Shown here piece after piece: positions 22,666 to 33,713 of a stretch of DNA of 64,000 bases. A model generated the notes under the pieces. It was not told where the DNA came from and did not search any database. It saw only the letters and a program-made list of their open reading frames with translations. How positions within the stretch are numbered: the stretch's first letter is position 1; each line of letters opens with the position of its first letter. Origin of the DNA: Taxillus chinensis (Eukaryota > Streptophyta > Magnoliopsida > Santalales > Loranthaceae); assembly GCA_023512835.1 (NCBI GenBank), contig JAKCVP010000413.1, forward strand, positions 248,001 to 312,000, in the 5' to 3' direction. The position numbers and the translations under genes are program-made.

Positions 22666-23674
22666 CTAGGTGAAGGTGAGCAGATACGAGCGTAGGATCT
22701 TGAGCTCAATCGGCTCCTTGGTCCATGCATCGAGGGCCTCCAATGCCTTTATGTCTCTGTTTTTCAGGGTCTGAGACTCAGTAGCTTCTATCATCGCAGT
22801 GACGTAGCGACTACGCGTGTCCACTGCGTCCAGAACATCAAGTTTACTGACGGGCCCCAAGCGGGCCACTCCTCGACAGGTCTTTCTGCGCATTGCGTCG
22901 CTGAATCGGAGGGACGAGAGGACATGTGCGAGGATCAGCCTGCGGAGATGTGTGGGGAGATGATACCAGGTAACGAGCGGCTTGCGGTCGACTCTGTCAG
23001 CCTTGATCCTATGGTTTGTTTCAGGCTCGCCGTCCTGCGGAAGCGCGCTGCTTTTCCTTTGGGAGGCCTACCGAGCATTAGTCTGCTCTGTCCTGGCGTG
23101 CGTTTGCCAGGAATTTCCCTTTGCGTACCACGATGGGTACGATCTTTCCCAAGTTCTTGATGACGATACGACGTCGTCCGGCGCTGTGGTTGCTTTCACC
23201 ATCTCTGCGGAATTTCAATCTGATCCCGTGAGTTGGGGGTTGGTCTTTTGGAGGAGTGCCAGGCTCTTCTGGCCGACTCGGAACCTAGGCGAGTGTCAGT
23301 TCTCATGCACTTCGTCAGATGCGCGCGCTAATAGCTAGCGATAGGCGACTGACGCCGCGAAGTCTGGACGGATGTCTTACCTTGTGCTGGGCCTCAGGCT
23401 GTTCAACGTCCTTTCCAAGCGTGTTGGTCAGACGGGCAATGTGCTTCTTAATCTCTGCAATGATTGGAGCAAGTGTCGGGTCTGGAGCGGGGATGGATTG
23501 ATGGTGCTTGCATGTGAGGACGAGAGGTGGCTCTTCGATAAGTTTAATGGAGACTCGTCGGAGGGGCACCGCGCAAGGGCGCTTTGCTAGCTTGGGGGTT
23601 TCTGGCCAGTCTGCGGGGGCTGCGCGCTTTGTGCCTTTTGGCGGTGCTTGGGTGTTACTTTGAGTTGGCTGCAT
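22666..23674 (-). CDS. Hypothetical basic protein, three exons (283 aa)
   Basis: Exons: 23674..23381, 23284..23129 and 23067..22666. Intron 1 starts GTAAGA and ends CCTAG. Intron 2 (23128..23068, 61 bases) starts GTACGC, has an ACTAAT branch site and ends GGTAG. Both are phase 0. The product starts MQPTQSNTQAPPKGTKRAAP, is basic and Pro-rich at first, has a KHIARLTNTLG helix and an RRRIVIKNLGKIVPIV segment. It ends in a 134-codon exon with TWYHLPTHLRRLILAHVLSS and LDAVDTRSRYVTAMIEATES. I do not recognise the family. If intron 2 were not removed the protein would stop after 164 residues at ANARQDRAD. The exon 3 frame, long and stop-free with helical content, favours splicing. An upstream in-frame ATG (23893) exists. 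Confidence 0.6.
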
Positions 23675-24934
23675 GTTTGTTGATGGATCTTCTATACTGT
23701 GTGAGTTGTGGTAGGTACGGAGGACTGGGTAAGAGGGAAGGTTGAGAAAAGAGCTTCGGAAGGGTGATGAGTGGGCTGAGCTATTAGGGTGGCTGAAGTG
23801 TAGATCTTGGCTCTGCGAGAAGTATGTGACTGAGAGAACAATCAGGACTTGGCTTAGTCCCAGATTTTTAAGATCAGGTAGTGGGAAGCTCATTCACCTT
23901 GAGGGGTGGCTGGAATGCGTGACGAACCTTTGGGCGCAGCGCGACCGTCATCCTCACTTCCTCAGCATGCGCGCTGAACTCACCTGACCTCAAGCTCATG
24001 CTACTGATGGCAATTCATCGCGTACGGCCACACATGTTGTGCAACAATGAAAGAAGTCTGCAGGGACTGCATGCTTGTTGTGAACCTCATTGATCTGGAG
24101 GAGGTGCCATACCTATCAGTAAGGTTACTCTCTTCTTATGAGTTGTTCGCACCATCACCTTTTTGCATTGGCACCTTCGATTCCTGCACTCTATTCTCGA
24201 CTAGGCCTTCTCACTTTCCTGTAATCCGGCGAAATCTTGTCATGCAGGTGTCGCTGGATGATAGTGTAAACAATGGTCTGAGTGCACCATTATTCGAGCT
24301 ATTACGGCGCAGAACAGCGAATCACTTATACCGCGATTGCAATACTGAGACGCAATGAACTTGGAATACTTGGATCGGCTTGGCTTTCAAAGTCCATATC
24401 TGGCCATGATGACTAGCAAGAGGTTGAGAGCTCGACTGTTGACCTGCACGCGATGAAGTCCAAAGAGCAGATACCTCTTTTGGCAGTTGGTCACTAGATC
24501 TCGTCAGCGTTTCATTTCCCGCAACCACCCGCCCTTTTCAGGGTGCTTTTTCGAGGCTGTCGACATACCACTGCAATACAAAAGAGTCATTCACGCTCAT
24601 CTGACTAGATTTCGTAGTGAGTCATTGACCTTGAAGACAACACGTCACGTGGTGGCGTCTGGCGTGATAACCTCCATCCTCTTGATGCAGCTGCAGCTGC
24701 CGAGTCACTCTGAAAAGCTGCTCATACAGTCGTAGCAGTATTTCTTGCGATCTCGATTCTATGATCCCTAGTCTTGTGTTTGACAGACTAGTCCGTTGTC
24801 TCAGCAGGCTCGCTCACTGTTCCCAGCGCCACTGAGCAGTCTGGTCTTGCTCGACTTCCATCAGGTCCGCGCAGTAGTCTCGATCTTCTCGTCACACCGT
24901 CCTGATCGCTGCAAGGATAAGGCGGGATCTTGAC
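23675..24934. other. Intergenic, no gene seen
   Basis: About 1.26 kb between divergent genes. It contains a purine/AT-rich middle and no spliceable coding frame that I could support on either strand. Confidence 0.45.
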
Positions 24935-26809
24935 ATGCCTGCCAGCCGTAAGCAGAAGCATAAGGCTACTTTTGCAAAACCAGCTGGCGGTGCTTATGTC
25001 CATCCATCGCTAGCATCAGGCCCCAGTGGAGCAGCAGCTTCGTCGTCAACTCCACCCCCCTCAACAGTCAATGAGCGCATCCAGTTTTTGCGACGGACAC
25101 AAAGTCCCCGGCAAGCCCTGACGAGCGCAGACATCCTAGAGAGCACGCATACGCATGCGCCTCCAAGCCTAGCAGCTAGTCGGCATGCACGGTCTTTGCC
25201 GTTCCACTTGAACAGACGCGTCGCCGGCCCCCCGCCTCCCCGAAGCTGGATCGAGGACCGTAATGATCCCAAGATCAGATATGGGGAGACTACCGACGCG
25301 GAGAAGCGGTACCCTGTCCGTCTTGACTATTTTCCCGGTGGAGACTTCTTGCCGGAGGATACGCTGCTGCATCAGGGTCTCAAGGCTTTGGCGAGAAATA
25401 TAGACTGGCATCTAGAATATGATCATGTCTATTTGTCTGTGCTACCGATAGCAACGAAGGAGCTGTTATTCAGCTACGTAGCTCGATATGGACCGTATGA
25501 GGGTCTGTCCATAAGAGCATTGAAGACGATCTGCTCCTCAGCGACAGATACCGAGCTGCCCGAGTCAACAGGAAGCGAAGAGTTACATCGTCTAGATCTA
25601 GCAGGCTCCATGGGCCGGGTGTTGACCTTCAAGCAGCTCGCCAAGTTTTGGACAGCACGACCAGCCTCGGTCATAGATGGTGCACCCCAGACACCGAAAG
25701 CTGACATCCCAGAAACGTGGGACGACATAGAAGAGCCAGTCACACATTCGCAATTCAGCATTCCTCTTTCACCCTCGACTACGCTCCGCTTCCCTCAACT
25801 AACGCACCTCTCCCTCTCACACCCGGATCCTTCAGTCTCGTGGACCGATCTGCTCTCCTTTACACCACAACTAACGAACCTCACACACCTAAGTCTAGCT
25901 CACTGGCCCTCCCCAGCCCCTTCAACGTCCCTCCAGCAGAATCCCAGCGATCTCCGCCCAGCAACAGTAGATGTAGACGGCACAGCAACAGGCGTCTACC
26001 GCCTCTGGCGCCTAAGCAAAACAACAAGCTCCCTCCGCTATCTCGATCTCCGCGGCTGCCACGCCTGGTTCTACCTCCTCATGTGCACAACCTCAGCAAC
26101 GACCTCCCCCGCGCACTCAACCACATCCGCCACAACACCACAAATGATAGAGTCTCGTCCCGACCGCTACCGTCGCAATAGGGTCGATTTCGACGCCGAC
26201 TCGCACCACACCTCTCGTGCGAACCGCCAGACTCGTGTTCCCATTGGCGCAGACTGGGCTTCTGCATGGCTCGGTGTATCTGTGCTCAATCTTGCGCAGG
26301 ATTATCTCCCTACGGGCATCCAGCCCTCGATTCTGGCGAGTCTATATCTGTCGCGGGGCAGGACGGGGAATTACTCGTATCCCGCGCTCTCGGGTGATGC
26401 ACCCGTACTTCGAGCGGGCACCGGTACTGGCGCCGCTGCTACTGCAGGTGCAGGTGCAGGTCCGGGAGGAGGATCGACTACAGGCCCGGGAGTATTAGCG
26501 AATCCAGGCGAACCTCTCGCTCTTAGCCCACGAAGACCGCCCCAGGAGGAAGAAGGGTCATACCGCATCATCGTCGCCGACGCGAAGATGGGGGAGCAAA
26601 TGGCTGAGCGAAAACGCGCCAAGAGATGGGTTGAAGGGGAGATTGAAGGGACTAGGCTGGAGCGCTGGGTACGTGGGCAGAGAAAGGAGGGCGTTGCTGG
26701 GCGGGGGAGACGGGCTGTTGAGGCGCTGAGGGTTGAGTTTGGGTGGGATAAGGAGAGATTGGTTGAACGGGGGTATGAGGAGCAAGCGCTTTTTGAGGCG
26801 GGTCTGTGA
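24935..26809 (+). CDS. Hypothetical protein, leucine-rich-repeat-like core (624 aa, single exon)
   Basis: One uninterrupted frame with a basic, disordered start (MPASRKQKHKATFAKPAGGA), a PPPPRSWIEDRNDPK segment and a conserved-looking body (RLDYFPGGDFLPEDTLLHQG, YGPYEGLSIRALKTICSS). Spaced leucine segments follow: LRFPQLTHLSLSHPD, LTNLTHLSLAHWPSP and LRYLDLRGCHAWFYLL, which resemble degenerate leucine-rich repeats. A Gly/Ala/Thr-rich linker lies near residues 485-515, and the end is highly charged and helical (KMGEQMAERKRAKRWVEGE). The long reading frame, codon use and domain pattern make the gene secure. The function is unknown to me. It converges on DBP9, with only 359 bases between stops. 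Confidence 0.72.
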   Translation: MPASRKQKHKATFAKPAGGAYVHPSLASGPSGAAASSSTPPPSTVNERIQFLRRTQSPRQALTSADILESTHTHAPPSLAASRHARSLPFHLNRRVAGPPPPRSWIEDRNDPKIRYGETTDAEKRYPVRLDYFPGGDFLPEDTLLHQGLKALARNIDWHLEYDHVYLSVLPIATKELLFSYVARYGPYEGLSIRALKTICSSATDTELPESTGSEELHRLDLAGSMGRVLTFKQLAKFWTARPASVIDGAPQTPKADIPETWDDIEEPVTHSQFSIPLSPSTTLRFPQLTHLSLSHPDPSVSWTDLLSFTPQLTNLTHLSLAHWPSPAPSTSLQQNPSDLRPATVDVDGTATGVYRLWRLSKTTSSLRYLDLRGCHAWFYLLMCTTSATTSPAHSTTSATTPQMIESRPDRYRRNRVDFDADSHHTSRANRQTRVPIGADWASAWLGVSVLNLAQDYLPTGIQPSILASLYLSRGRTGNYSYPALSGDAPVLRAGTGTGAAATAGAGAGPGGGSTTGPGVLANPGEPLALSPRRPPQEEEGSYRIIVADAKMGEQMAERKRAKRWVEGEIEGTRLERWVRGQRKEGVAGRGRRAVEALRVEFGWDKERLVERGYEEQALFEAGL

Positions 26810-27168
26810 GGATTTGAATATTTGGGGACTTGGAGGCGGGGAAATGGGGAATAGTAGATGGAGAGGTGGGAGGGACAAGGGTAGATGATGAAGGGATGGG
26901 TAGATTCGGTTGAACATATCAGGGAAGTGAACATGACTGCACAAACGACAAATACAGACCTGAGCCTGAAATGAGGTACCCAGAGATGCCTAGTCACAGA
27001 TCATGGGCATTGAGCGCGGCGCTTTTCATCTCTGTGCATTCTTTCACTGTCGTTCTACCTGCATATCTCCTCCTTTGAGAGCTGTCCATGTCTACCGTTC
27101 AATCCTCCTCTTCATAAACCACCATGCCCATCATGAGATGTGGGAGAACAAACGCATCCAAACAACCC
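26810..27168. other. Convergent 3' region
   Basis: 3' flanks of the LRR-like gene (+) and DBP9 (-). No coding signal. Confidence 0.5.
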
Positions 27169-29048
27169 TTACTTCCCAACCCGCCCCTTGGCGTTCAAAG
27201 TCTTCAAAGGATCGAGCTTCTTCTTCCCCTTCCCCCTCAACTTATTCCGCTCCCTCGCCCGCCGGATCCTATTCGAGCTTTCCTTTTTCTTGATCCCCAA
27301 CCATCCGGTGCCCGTAGTAGCAGTCAACCCTTCAACGCCCCCTTCCCCTCCAACAAGATACCCCGGCACACTCTTCAGCTGCGGCTGGACCCGCGCCGTG
27401 CGCGCCTCAGCATCATGCCGCACCCACCGCGCATCATCCGGGTTCTCCTCCAAATGCCGCTTCAACTTCTCACTACGCAGCACTTCCGCGCGCACTTCTC
27501 TTATCCGCGCCTCACGGATCGCGCCGGCCGAGACGGCCTTGAGCGCCGACTCAACGCGGTACTGCAGCCCGACCAGCTTTTCCATGTTGAAATTATACGG
27601 TTCGAGCGCGTTTTCAGGCTGACTCTTGACTATTTTGCGCAGGACTTTCTCGTCGTTCTGCGTCGCGGGGTGAGAGAGAAGTTTGTGTTTCATGTATTCT
27701 GACGCAGGGACGACGAAGGAGAGGGCGATACCTGTGCGGCCGGCGCGCGCGGTGCGGCCTATGCGGTGGGTGTATGATTTCGCCGAAGAGGGGAGGTCAA
27801 AATTGAGAACCAGGGTTACGTTATGGAAGTCTATGCCGCGGGCTATTCCGTAATCGCGGGCTCGCTTGTTGGTTACTTTTTTGCGTTTGGAGTCGGGTTT
27901 GGCGTCGGATTTGCTGTCTGGGTTGACGTCGGTGGATGTGCTCGACGTGGACGCGACTTTCTCTGAGCCGAGGACTTCATGCTCATCGCTTGCGATGATT
28001 ATGTCGTACACATTCTTGTTGAATTCCTCAACGACGTGAATGCGGCAGTTTACGGGTAGCTCCGAGTTCAGCACGCACGATTTGATGCCGAATTGCTCGA
28101 GGTACAATTTTGTCCTGTAGCATCGATCCACGTCCGCAACAAAGATGATTGCCTTGCCCTTGATGAGCTTCAATTTGAAGAGCGCAAAGAGCAGCAGGAA
28201 TTTTTCATCTTCGGCAGTCTTGATAATGTACTGGCTCACTTTGCCGTTCTCGTCGTCGTCGTCTTGCAGGTCTAGCACCACCGGGTCGCGTGTAAGTTTG
28301 TCCTTGAGCGTGTCGACTTCTGTGGTAAGGGTTGCCGAGGCGAGAAACCTGTGGGCGCTGGTCGGGAGGCGCGGGGCGATGAGGTCAAAGTCTTCCTCGT
28401 GATCGTAGGCAAGGATCAGGTCGGCCTCGTCGATGACGATGTGAGTTAGGTGCGATAGATCGAGTGTAGAGGCGGCGAGATGCTGTGTGACTCTTGAAGG
28501 CGTAGCTACGACGATCTCTGGGTTTGAAGCGAGGAGGGCGCGCTGGGCTTGCTCGGCGATTGCCTGCGTCAGGTTGACGGCCTGTATTTCCTTTGTGCAG
28601 AAGGCGGCGAGGGAGTTGACGGCCTTGGTGACTTGTGATGCCAATTCTCGTGTAGGCACGAGTATCAGTGCAGACGTATGTTTGCTTGTTGGTACGGACG
28701 AGGAGTTGCGCTTCAGGATGGACTGGAGCACAGGAAGAATGTAGGCGGCCGTCTTGCCAGAGCCTGTGCGTGCTCGAGCTGGACACTTGTTAGTAGACGC
28801 TCGATATTTGCGGGCCTGCCAAGCATACCTAGCACGTCTTTGTGAGCCAAAGCCAGTGGTATAGCCTTGGCCTGCACAGGCGTAGGGGCAGCGAACTTTT
28901 CGCGAACAATGGCCTGGAGCAGGCGTGGGTCGAGGTCGAGATCTGTAAAGGATAGCGGAGCAGAGTCTTCTCCCTGTTTCTGGATAGCTAAGGCCTCGGA
29001 GTGGACCTCCTCGGGCACATCCTGTGCGTTGAGCTTTCGTTTGACCAT
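27169..29048 (-). CDS. DBP9: DEAD-box ATP-dependent RNA helicase Dbp9 (609 aa)
   Basis: Exon 1 is 29048..28829 and exon 2 is 28778..27169. The intron starts GTATGC, has a TACTAAC branch site and ends TCCAG, phase 1. Helicase motifs appear in order: Q-motif phenylalanine and TPVQAKAIPLAL, motif I ARTGSGKT (made by the splice), Ia PTRELA, Ib TPSRV, II DEAD, III SAT, and VI HRIGRTARAGRTG. The segment RARDYGIARGIDFHNVTLVL after a Lys/Ser/Asp-rich insert is characteristic of Dbp9, a nucleolar helicase for 27S pre-rRNA processing and 60S subunit assembly. The C-terminus is very basic (GKGKKKLDPLKTL), as expected of a nucleolar protein. Start chosen at MVKRKLNAQDVPEEV. Confidence 0.94.
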
Positions 29049-29811
29049 CTTGACGCTGTCTGCGGGCTGTGGGTGTTTGGTGATCTACGGCGGCGAACTT
29101 TCGAACTTTTTTTCGCAGTAGCAAGCTGGAGCGCTGTTCTGCCGGGCGGCCGGCACAATCGATCCTCCGGTCGAGGCTACCTGACTAAAAGTTCACCGCA
29201 CGTACCGCAAGATTGCGCACGCCGGGCTAGGGTAGGCTTGGCATTTGGTGTATCTAGGAGGGGCCCACAAGGTCTGTTCTCCCGAGGTAGCGCGGTCTGT
29301 TGGGAATATACCTGTCATGAGGTAGACAGCACGAGGTGCAGGTGCGGGTTCTCAAAGTGCGCGAATCGGGAAGGCGGCGAGGACGGCCTGGAACCTTGGA
29401 CGTCGAGGGACGACGCCGTGGACGCCTCCTGTCCGACGACGTCTTCATCGACGGCCTCCACTATCATTTGGTCTCATCATGGAATGTACTAGGCGTGACC
29501 CAGCTACATGACTTACATCCACAGCTGACTTGCACTTCCTTTCATCGTGCTCATAATCTCTGTCGAGTCATTCACCTAAGATCTCTACCCCAAGAGTTCA
29601 AGTAACACCGGGGTCTTTCAAATATGACCAATCCGATTGCATTTCTCTCAATCAGCGGTGTGCGACGGGACAGATTCGAAGCGCTGCAAGCCGGACCGAC
29701 GCGGCTGCTATATACGGGCTGATCGCGTCCCAATATCTCGATGACATGCCCCATACCTATGCTTGAGCTTTCTTATTGAATTCGCGAATATCTCTGGTCC
29801 CCGGCTCAGTC
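29049..29811. other. Intergenic, edge of the gene-poor stretch
   Basis: 5' flank of DBP9 (-) and upstream region of the putative secreted-protein exon (+). Only a TATA box at 29709 is supported. Confidence 0.5.
29709..29714 (+). promoter_or_regulatory. TATA box of the putative secreted-protein gene
   Basis: TATATA lies 103 bases before the ATG at 29812, the same spacing as in the other secreted-protein genes in the window. Confidence 0.5.
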
Positions 29812-29913
29812 ATGCAGTTCAGAATAGTGTTGGTCTCAGTCATGACCGCCATGGCAGTAGCGGTGGCCCTGCCGGGTCAATCAATCAATGGCAAAGAGTG
29901 GAATGTCCTGAGT
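29812..29913 (+). CDS. Putative small secreted protein, first exon (signal peptide)
   Basis: The ATG at 29812 opens 34 codons that read MQFRIVLVSVMTAMAVAVAL, a classic signal peptide (basic start, hydrophobic core, small residues before the cut), followed by PGQSINGKEWNVLS. A clean donor GTGAGT follows at 29914, and a TATA box lies 103 bases upstream. Downstream exons are uncertain. One phase-consistent model uses 30052..30238 and then 30318..30449, ending SSRRLYY, via a CATTACCAG acceptor, a GTACCT donor and a TTTTTACAG acceptor. The middle exon does not look convincing as secreted sequence. A shorter model starts the second exon at 30199 (after CTCAAG). I report only the first exon as a feature. 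Confidence 0.45.
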
Positions 29914-32685
29914 GTGAGTCTTAGCTATCTCTTCTTCTATCCCTCCCAAGCCTGATCTCCCTTTTCCTCGCCATTTCTTCCATCGATCATGTCTGTGAGT
30001 CTCTCTTGGCGTATGTCGATAGCCACAATATGTCATTACCAGCCATCACACGTGGGATTCTCAATACGCAGCTTGCCGGCTCTCTGCATCGAGATCGAGT
30101 CACGCAGCCTTATAGTCATCGCCTCGACTCCGAGCTGGAAGCGTCTGAAATCAATTCTGTCGGACAGTCATAGAGGCTTTTTCCATCTGTCTTCACTCAA
30201 GAGTTTTGAGAAGAATCTGAATGCGTGCCTCTATTTCGGTACCTGGATTTTGTAAGACAGGCGCACAAAGACATGGACAGTGCTTCCTCACAATGCCAAA
30301 ACTTTTTACAGCCGGCTGCACTTACCAACCCAGCGCCGACGGGTTCAGATCGGATCATGCCTTGCGAAGTTTTGAAGACAAATACGGCCGGAATCGGCTC
30401 TTCGCAATTCTCAGCCAGTGTTCGTCAAGACGTCTTTATTACTAGCATGCGGTGGTATTGTCACATCATCTGAGTGTTGCCTCGCTCAACATCGATTTCC
30501 TTCGCTGACTACCGCTACTCATATCGCCTTCCAGTCGTCGGCCGTCATGAGCTGTCCGGGCACAGGGCTTATCTACCTTGTCCAGGGGGCAGGATCCACC
30601 GATATGCTATCTGTTGGCTTCAGGACAATGGATGCACTTCATGTTCATAAAATATGCCACGAGCTGAGAACCGGCAAGAGGTGGTAGCGCATAATGTGTC
30701 GCTTGAGCCATGTATGAGTCCAGACTTCGATGACGGATCATCCTACAAGCGACCATCTCCATGGACAGCAGCATGCGCAACCGCGAAAATCGAGTATAGG
30801 GTACATACACTTGCTATGAGGATGCCCGCGACTCATGGACCAGCAAAGGGATCTCATCCAAAGGCCAATCAAGCTATTCTCCTAGTATGAGCTCATGTCC
30901 GGCGACGTTATAAACCACCCAAAAACAATCAAGACTGTCCTGGTGCATGTCTACGCGGACTACTAGGAGAAGGCTATCTATGCCTCAAAGCCTGGGCATT
31001 TACCGAAGTGCTGATGTACATATTGAGCTGGGGCAAGATGAACGCTGATGTGCTTGACAAGGTATCTGCGATGCGAGAAACAACGGTGGAGATCGAAACT
31101 AACTTCAGTCCTTAGATTTCAATTTAATCGCCGTCTCCGGGCGCTCAACTAGATGCTCCCGCCCCAAGCACGCGGATCCGATGAGATGTGATGACTTCTA
31201 CTTTGTCGTATCTCTTATTAAAACTGTGTCAACTTCGTAGACCGTATCCTCGTGACTTGTTCGCGGGTTGCGTTCTCCGCCTTTTTCAGGATTTTCACCC
31301 TTGCCACGGCAACCAAGGAGCTGCGCTTTCGACCGACTCAGAGGACGAGATATTTAAGTGAAGATCGCGGGGAAAGGAGTCGTTCGGTAGTTCGAACTGG
31401 AGATATCTTGTGATTCGATGAAGAGATGTCTCTACCTATCTCTTCAGCGCCTGGGTACTGAACATTCTCAATGCCTGGCTAGACCGAAGTTGTGGAGGAG
31501 CTGTGCGCCTTATAAGCTTCCGTCACTTTCAATCAACGCGAGCTATCCAACCTGAAAACCCCGTGGAAAGGACAAGTGACTAACATAGATCTCCTAGAAA
31601 GCAGATCTCTGTGCGGCCAGCTCTGCTACAAGGAGCTAGACGATGACAATCAATGTGGGAACTGTTCGTGCAAGAGCACAGAAGGCTCATTGGGACATAG
31701 CCAGTGCCAATAAGGCGCGTGTGTGAGATCAAGAGTATGTTCGTGCTTTTCAACAAAGCTACATCTGGTCTATATTTCGTGGAACCCTCCCCTCTCAAGG
31801 GTACGAGTGTCTCTCTTGTCATCGAACACCTAGAGACACTCAATTCTGCCTGGAAGATATAGTGATTCAATGATCTGTTGGATCACAACTTTGATTTTTG
31901 CGCGATATACAAGTCAGATACCATCACATATGAAGCCTATATGAGTCTTATTACCATTCTGTTCTTTCGCCCAACATGTATGTGAACGTGGTGAGACACG
32001 TTCAATGAAGGTTGACGATGGAGCCCAGGCAGGATGCTGTAAGGGGTATAGTGGGAGCGCTTGACTAAGCCCCGCCCTCCAGACCGTCTTTCGACCTCCC
32101 ATTGCCGATCAGTCGTGTCAGCTTCATGCACCGATAGACGAAGCGCTTCAGCATGCGGATTACGACTGCTTGATCCCTCGTATCATTCAAGAGGTCCCGC
32201 AGGATACTCTCTGTCTTAATGCAGAAGCTCTCGGGTCATGAACAAATAGCCATTACGTCTCATGGACCACGCACAAGTCCCGACGCTCGTGTTGGTCCCC
32301 GTGTCCCCCTCACCAACTGGCCGACACCGCCAATCGCGCTGTACCCTCGATAGGCAGAGTGAAATACTACAGATCTTACAGCAGAGTATTCATGTTGGCT
32401 AATATATTCGTGGATGCAACGCTCTGCCGTACCCTCCTCTCCCATCGGTTACCACGAGAGCCAATGAAGAGTAGCACTCTACAATGCCGGCAGATATGCA
32501 ATCTACCCGGACTGTTGGTCCTTACTCTCATTGTGGACGTAGTAGCCTATCAGACGCGCCACATGCGCCGTAGTGCGATGCAAGGGTTCGGTCTATAGGC
32601 AGTGTAGCGCAACGGCCATGTTGGTTCCTGACGGGTTCTTATTAACCGCTAAAGAAAGGTACCTTACCTAGGGCCGGCTTATGTG
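29914..32685. other. Gene-poor stretch
   Basis: About 2.8 kb in which, apart from possible downstream exons of the 29812 gene, I find no supported coding frame. Short frames of under 100 codons occur on both strands. No terminal inverted repeats, long terminal repeats or transposase-like frames were recognised. Confidence 0.5.
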
Positions 32686-32691
32686 TATAAG
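32686..32691 (+). promoter_or_regulatory. TATA box of the cysteine-rich secreted-protein gene
   Basis: TATAAG lies 106 bases before the ATG at 32792. A pyrimidine-rich leader (GTCCCTGTCTCTCG) follows, typical of a strong fungal core promoter. Confidence 0.6.
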
Positions 32692-32791
32692 AAGGCTGCT
32701 CTGAACCTCGTCAATAGTCCCTGTCTCTCGTCCGATCATCTTCAAACTCCAAGTCTCTCTATACGACATCACTCCAACACAAACAGTCAAG

Positions 32792-33104
32792 ATGAAATCC
32801 TTCTTCGCTCTCGTCGCTTTCTTGGCCCTTGGCGCCACTGCCTGCCAGTCTTACAACGTAAGATCATCACTTCTTTAAGGGAGGTAGAGCGCAGCATGGT
32901 TAATATATGTACAGGACTGCCCCGGCGACGAGGTCTGCTTGACCATCACCGGTGGTGAGGGCAACCCCACCGAGTGCGTTGAGCCATGCAGCCCTCTGTG
33001 CACCGGCAGAGGCTCGTCGTGTGACGGTAAGTGTTGGCTTGAACAGCCCGCATACAGTGGAAGGCTAGCTGACGGTCTTACGTGCAGGTGGCTACACTTG
33101 CTAG
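32792..33104 (+). CDS. Small secreted cysteine-rich protein, effector candidate (64 aa)
   Basis: Three exons: 32792..32857, 32915..33026 and 33088..33104. Intron 1 starts GTAAGA and ends TACAG; intron 2 starts GTAAGT and ends TGCAG; phases are 0 and 1. Residues 1-17 form a signal peptide (MKSFFALVAFLALGATA). The mature part begins CQSYNDCPGDEVC and holds eight cysteines in about 47 residues, in short spacings (CVEPCSPLC, then SSCDGGYTC at the end), which suggests a disulfide-bonded knot. It lies alone in a gene-poor stretch with its own TATA box and a TCAAG-ATG start context. Such features are common in effector-like or antimicrobial-like secreted fungal proteins; neither role can be told from sequence. 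The family is not recognised. The third exon has only 17 bases. Confidence 0.82.
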
Positions 33105-33424
33105 AGGAAATACATCTTCAAGGAAGCCAGGAAACGGAAAGAAAAGGTAGCGAAATATGATGTCCACTATGTACGAATGTAAAATACAATCATGTTCTCA
33201 AATGGGCTTTTGCGCTTTCCTTCCTACCGAATGAGATGAACGGCGCGATCATCCGGTTCTCACAAGCAGGATGTTGTCTAACAAGAATCAATGGCGTGAG
33301 CAATACACTAACTACATAGCATCAAAGAACAAGACAAAGCAACAGGCAACACAGCTATTAGATTAAAGCCAAATCGAAAGGAAGAAGGTGAAGGTACCAC
33401 AACACAACCACCCCTCAACAATAC

Positions 33425-33447
33425 ACCCACACCCACACCCACACCAC
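33425..33447. repeat. Short ACACCC hexamer repeat
   Basis: About four copies of a CACACC-type hexamer in tandem. It does not match the usual fungal telomere unit TTAGGG and is best read as a microsatellite. Confidence 0.65.
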
Positions 33448-33673
33448 CCTTCCCGCAAGCCAACAACCCAACTCGACGAATCAATCATCTCCCTCGCGCA
33501 CCCATCCATAGACGAGCAAAGCAACGGAAAGTCACAAGGGACGCCAGCAAAAATTTCCCCGCCGAGTAGTCCGCAGACGATTCAAGCTCTGGTGGCTCCG
33601 CGTCGTGCAATGCAGGCCACACCGAACTGGGTCCAGAGCTTCGTGATCCTCCGGCCCCCCGAGAAGGTAAGTA

Positions 33674-33713
33674 TGAAGAAGAAGAAAAGAAGAAGAAGAG
33701 AAGAGAGGAGAAG
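33674..33713. repeat. (AAG)n-rich microsatellite
   Basis: An imperfect AAG/AGA purine run of about 40 bases directly after a GTAAGT sequence. Confidence 0.7.

Noticed and set aside
29914..32685. Possible transposon remnant in the gene-poor stretch
   Set aside because: No terminal repeats, target duplications, transposase or reverse-transcriptase motifs could be seen by eye.
33425..33447. Possible telomere-like repeat
   Set aside because: The unit is ACACCC rather than CCCTAA/TTAGGG, there are only about four copies, and genes continue on both sides.
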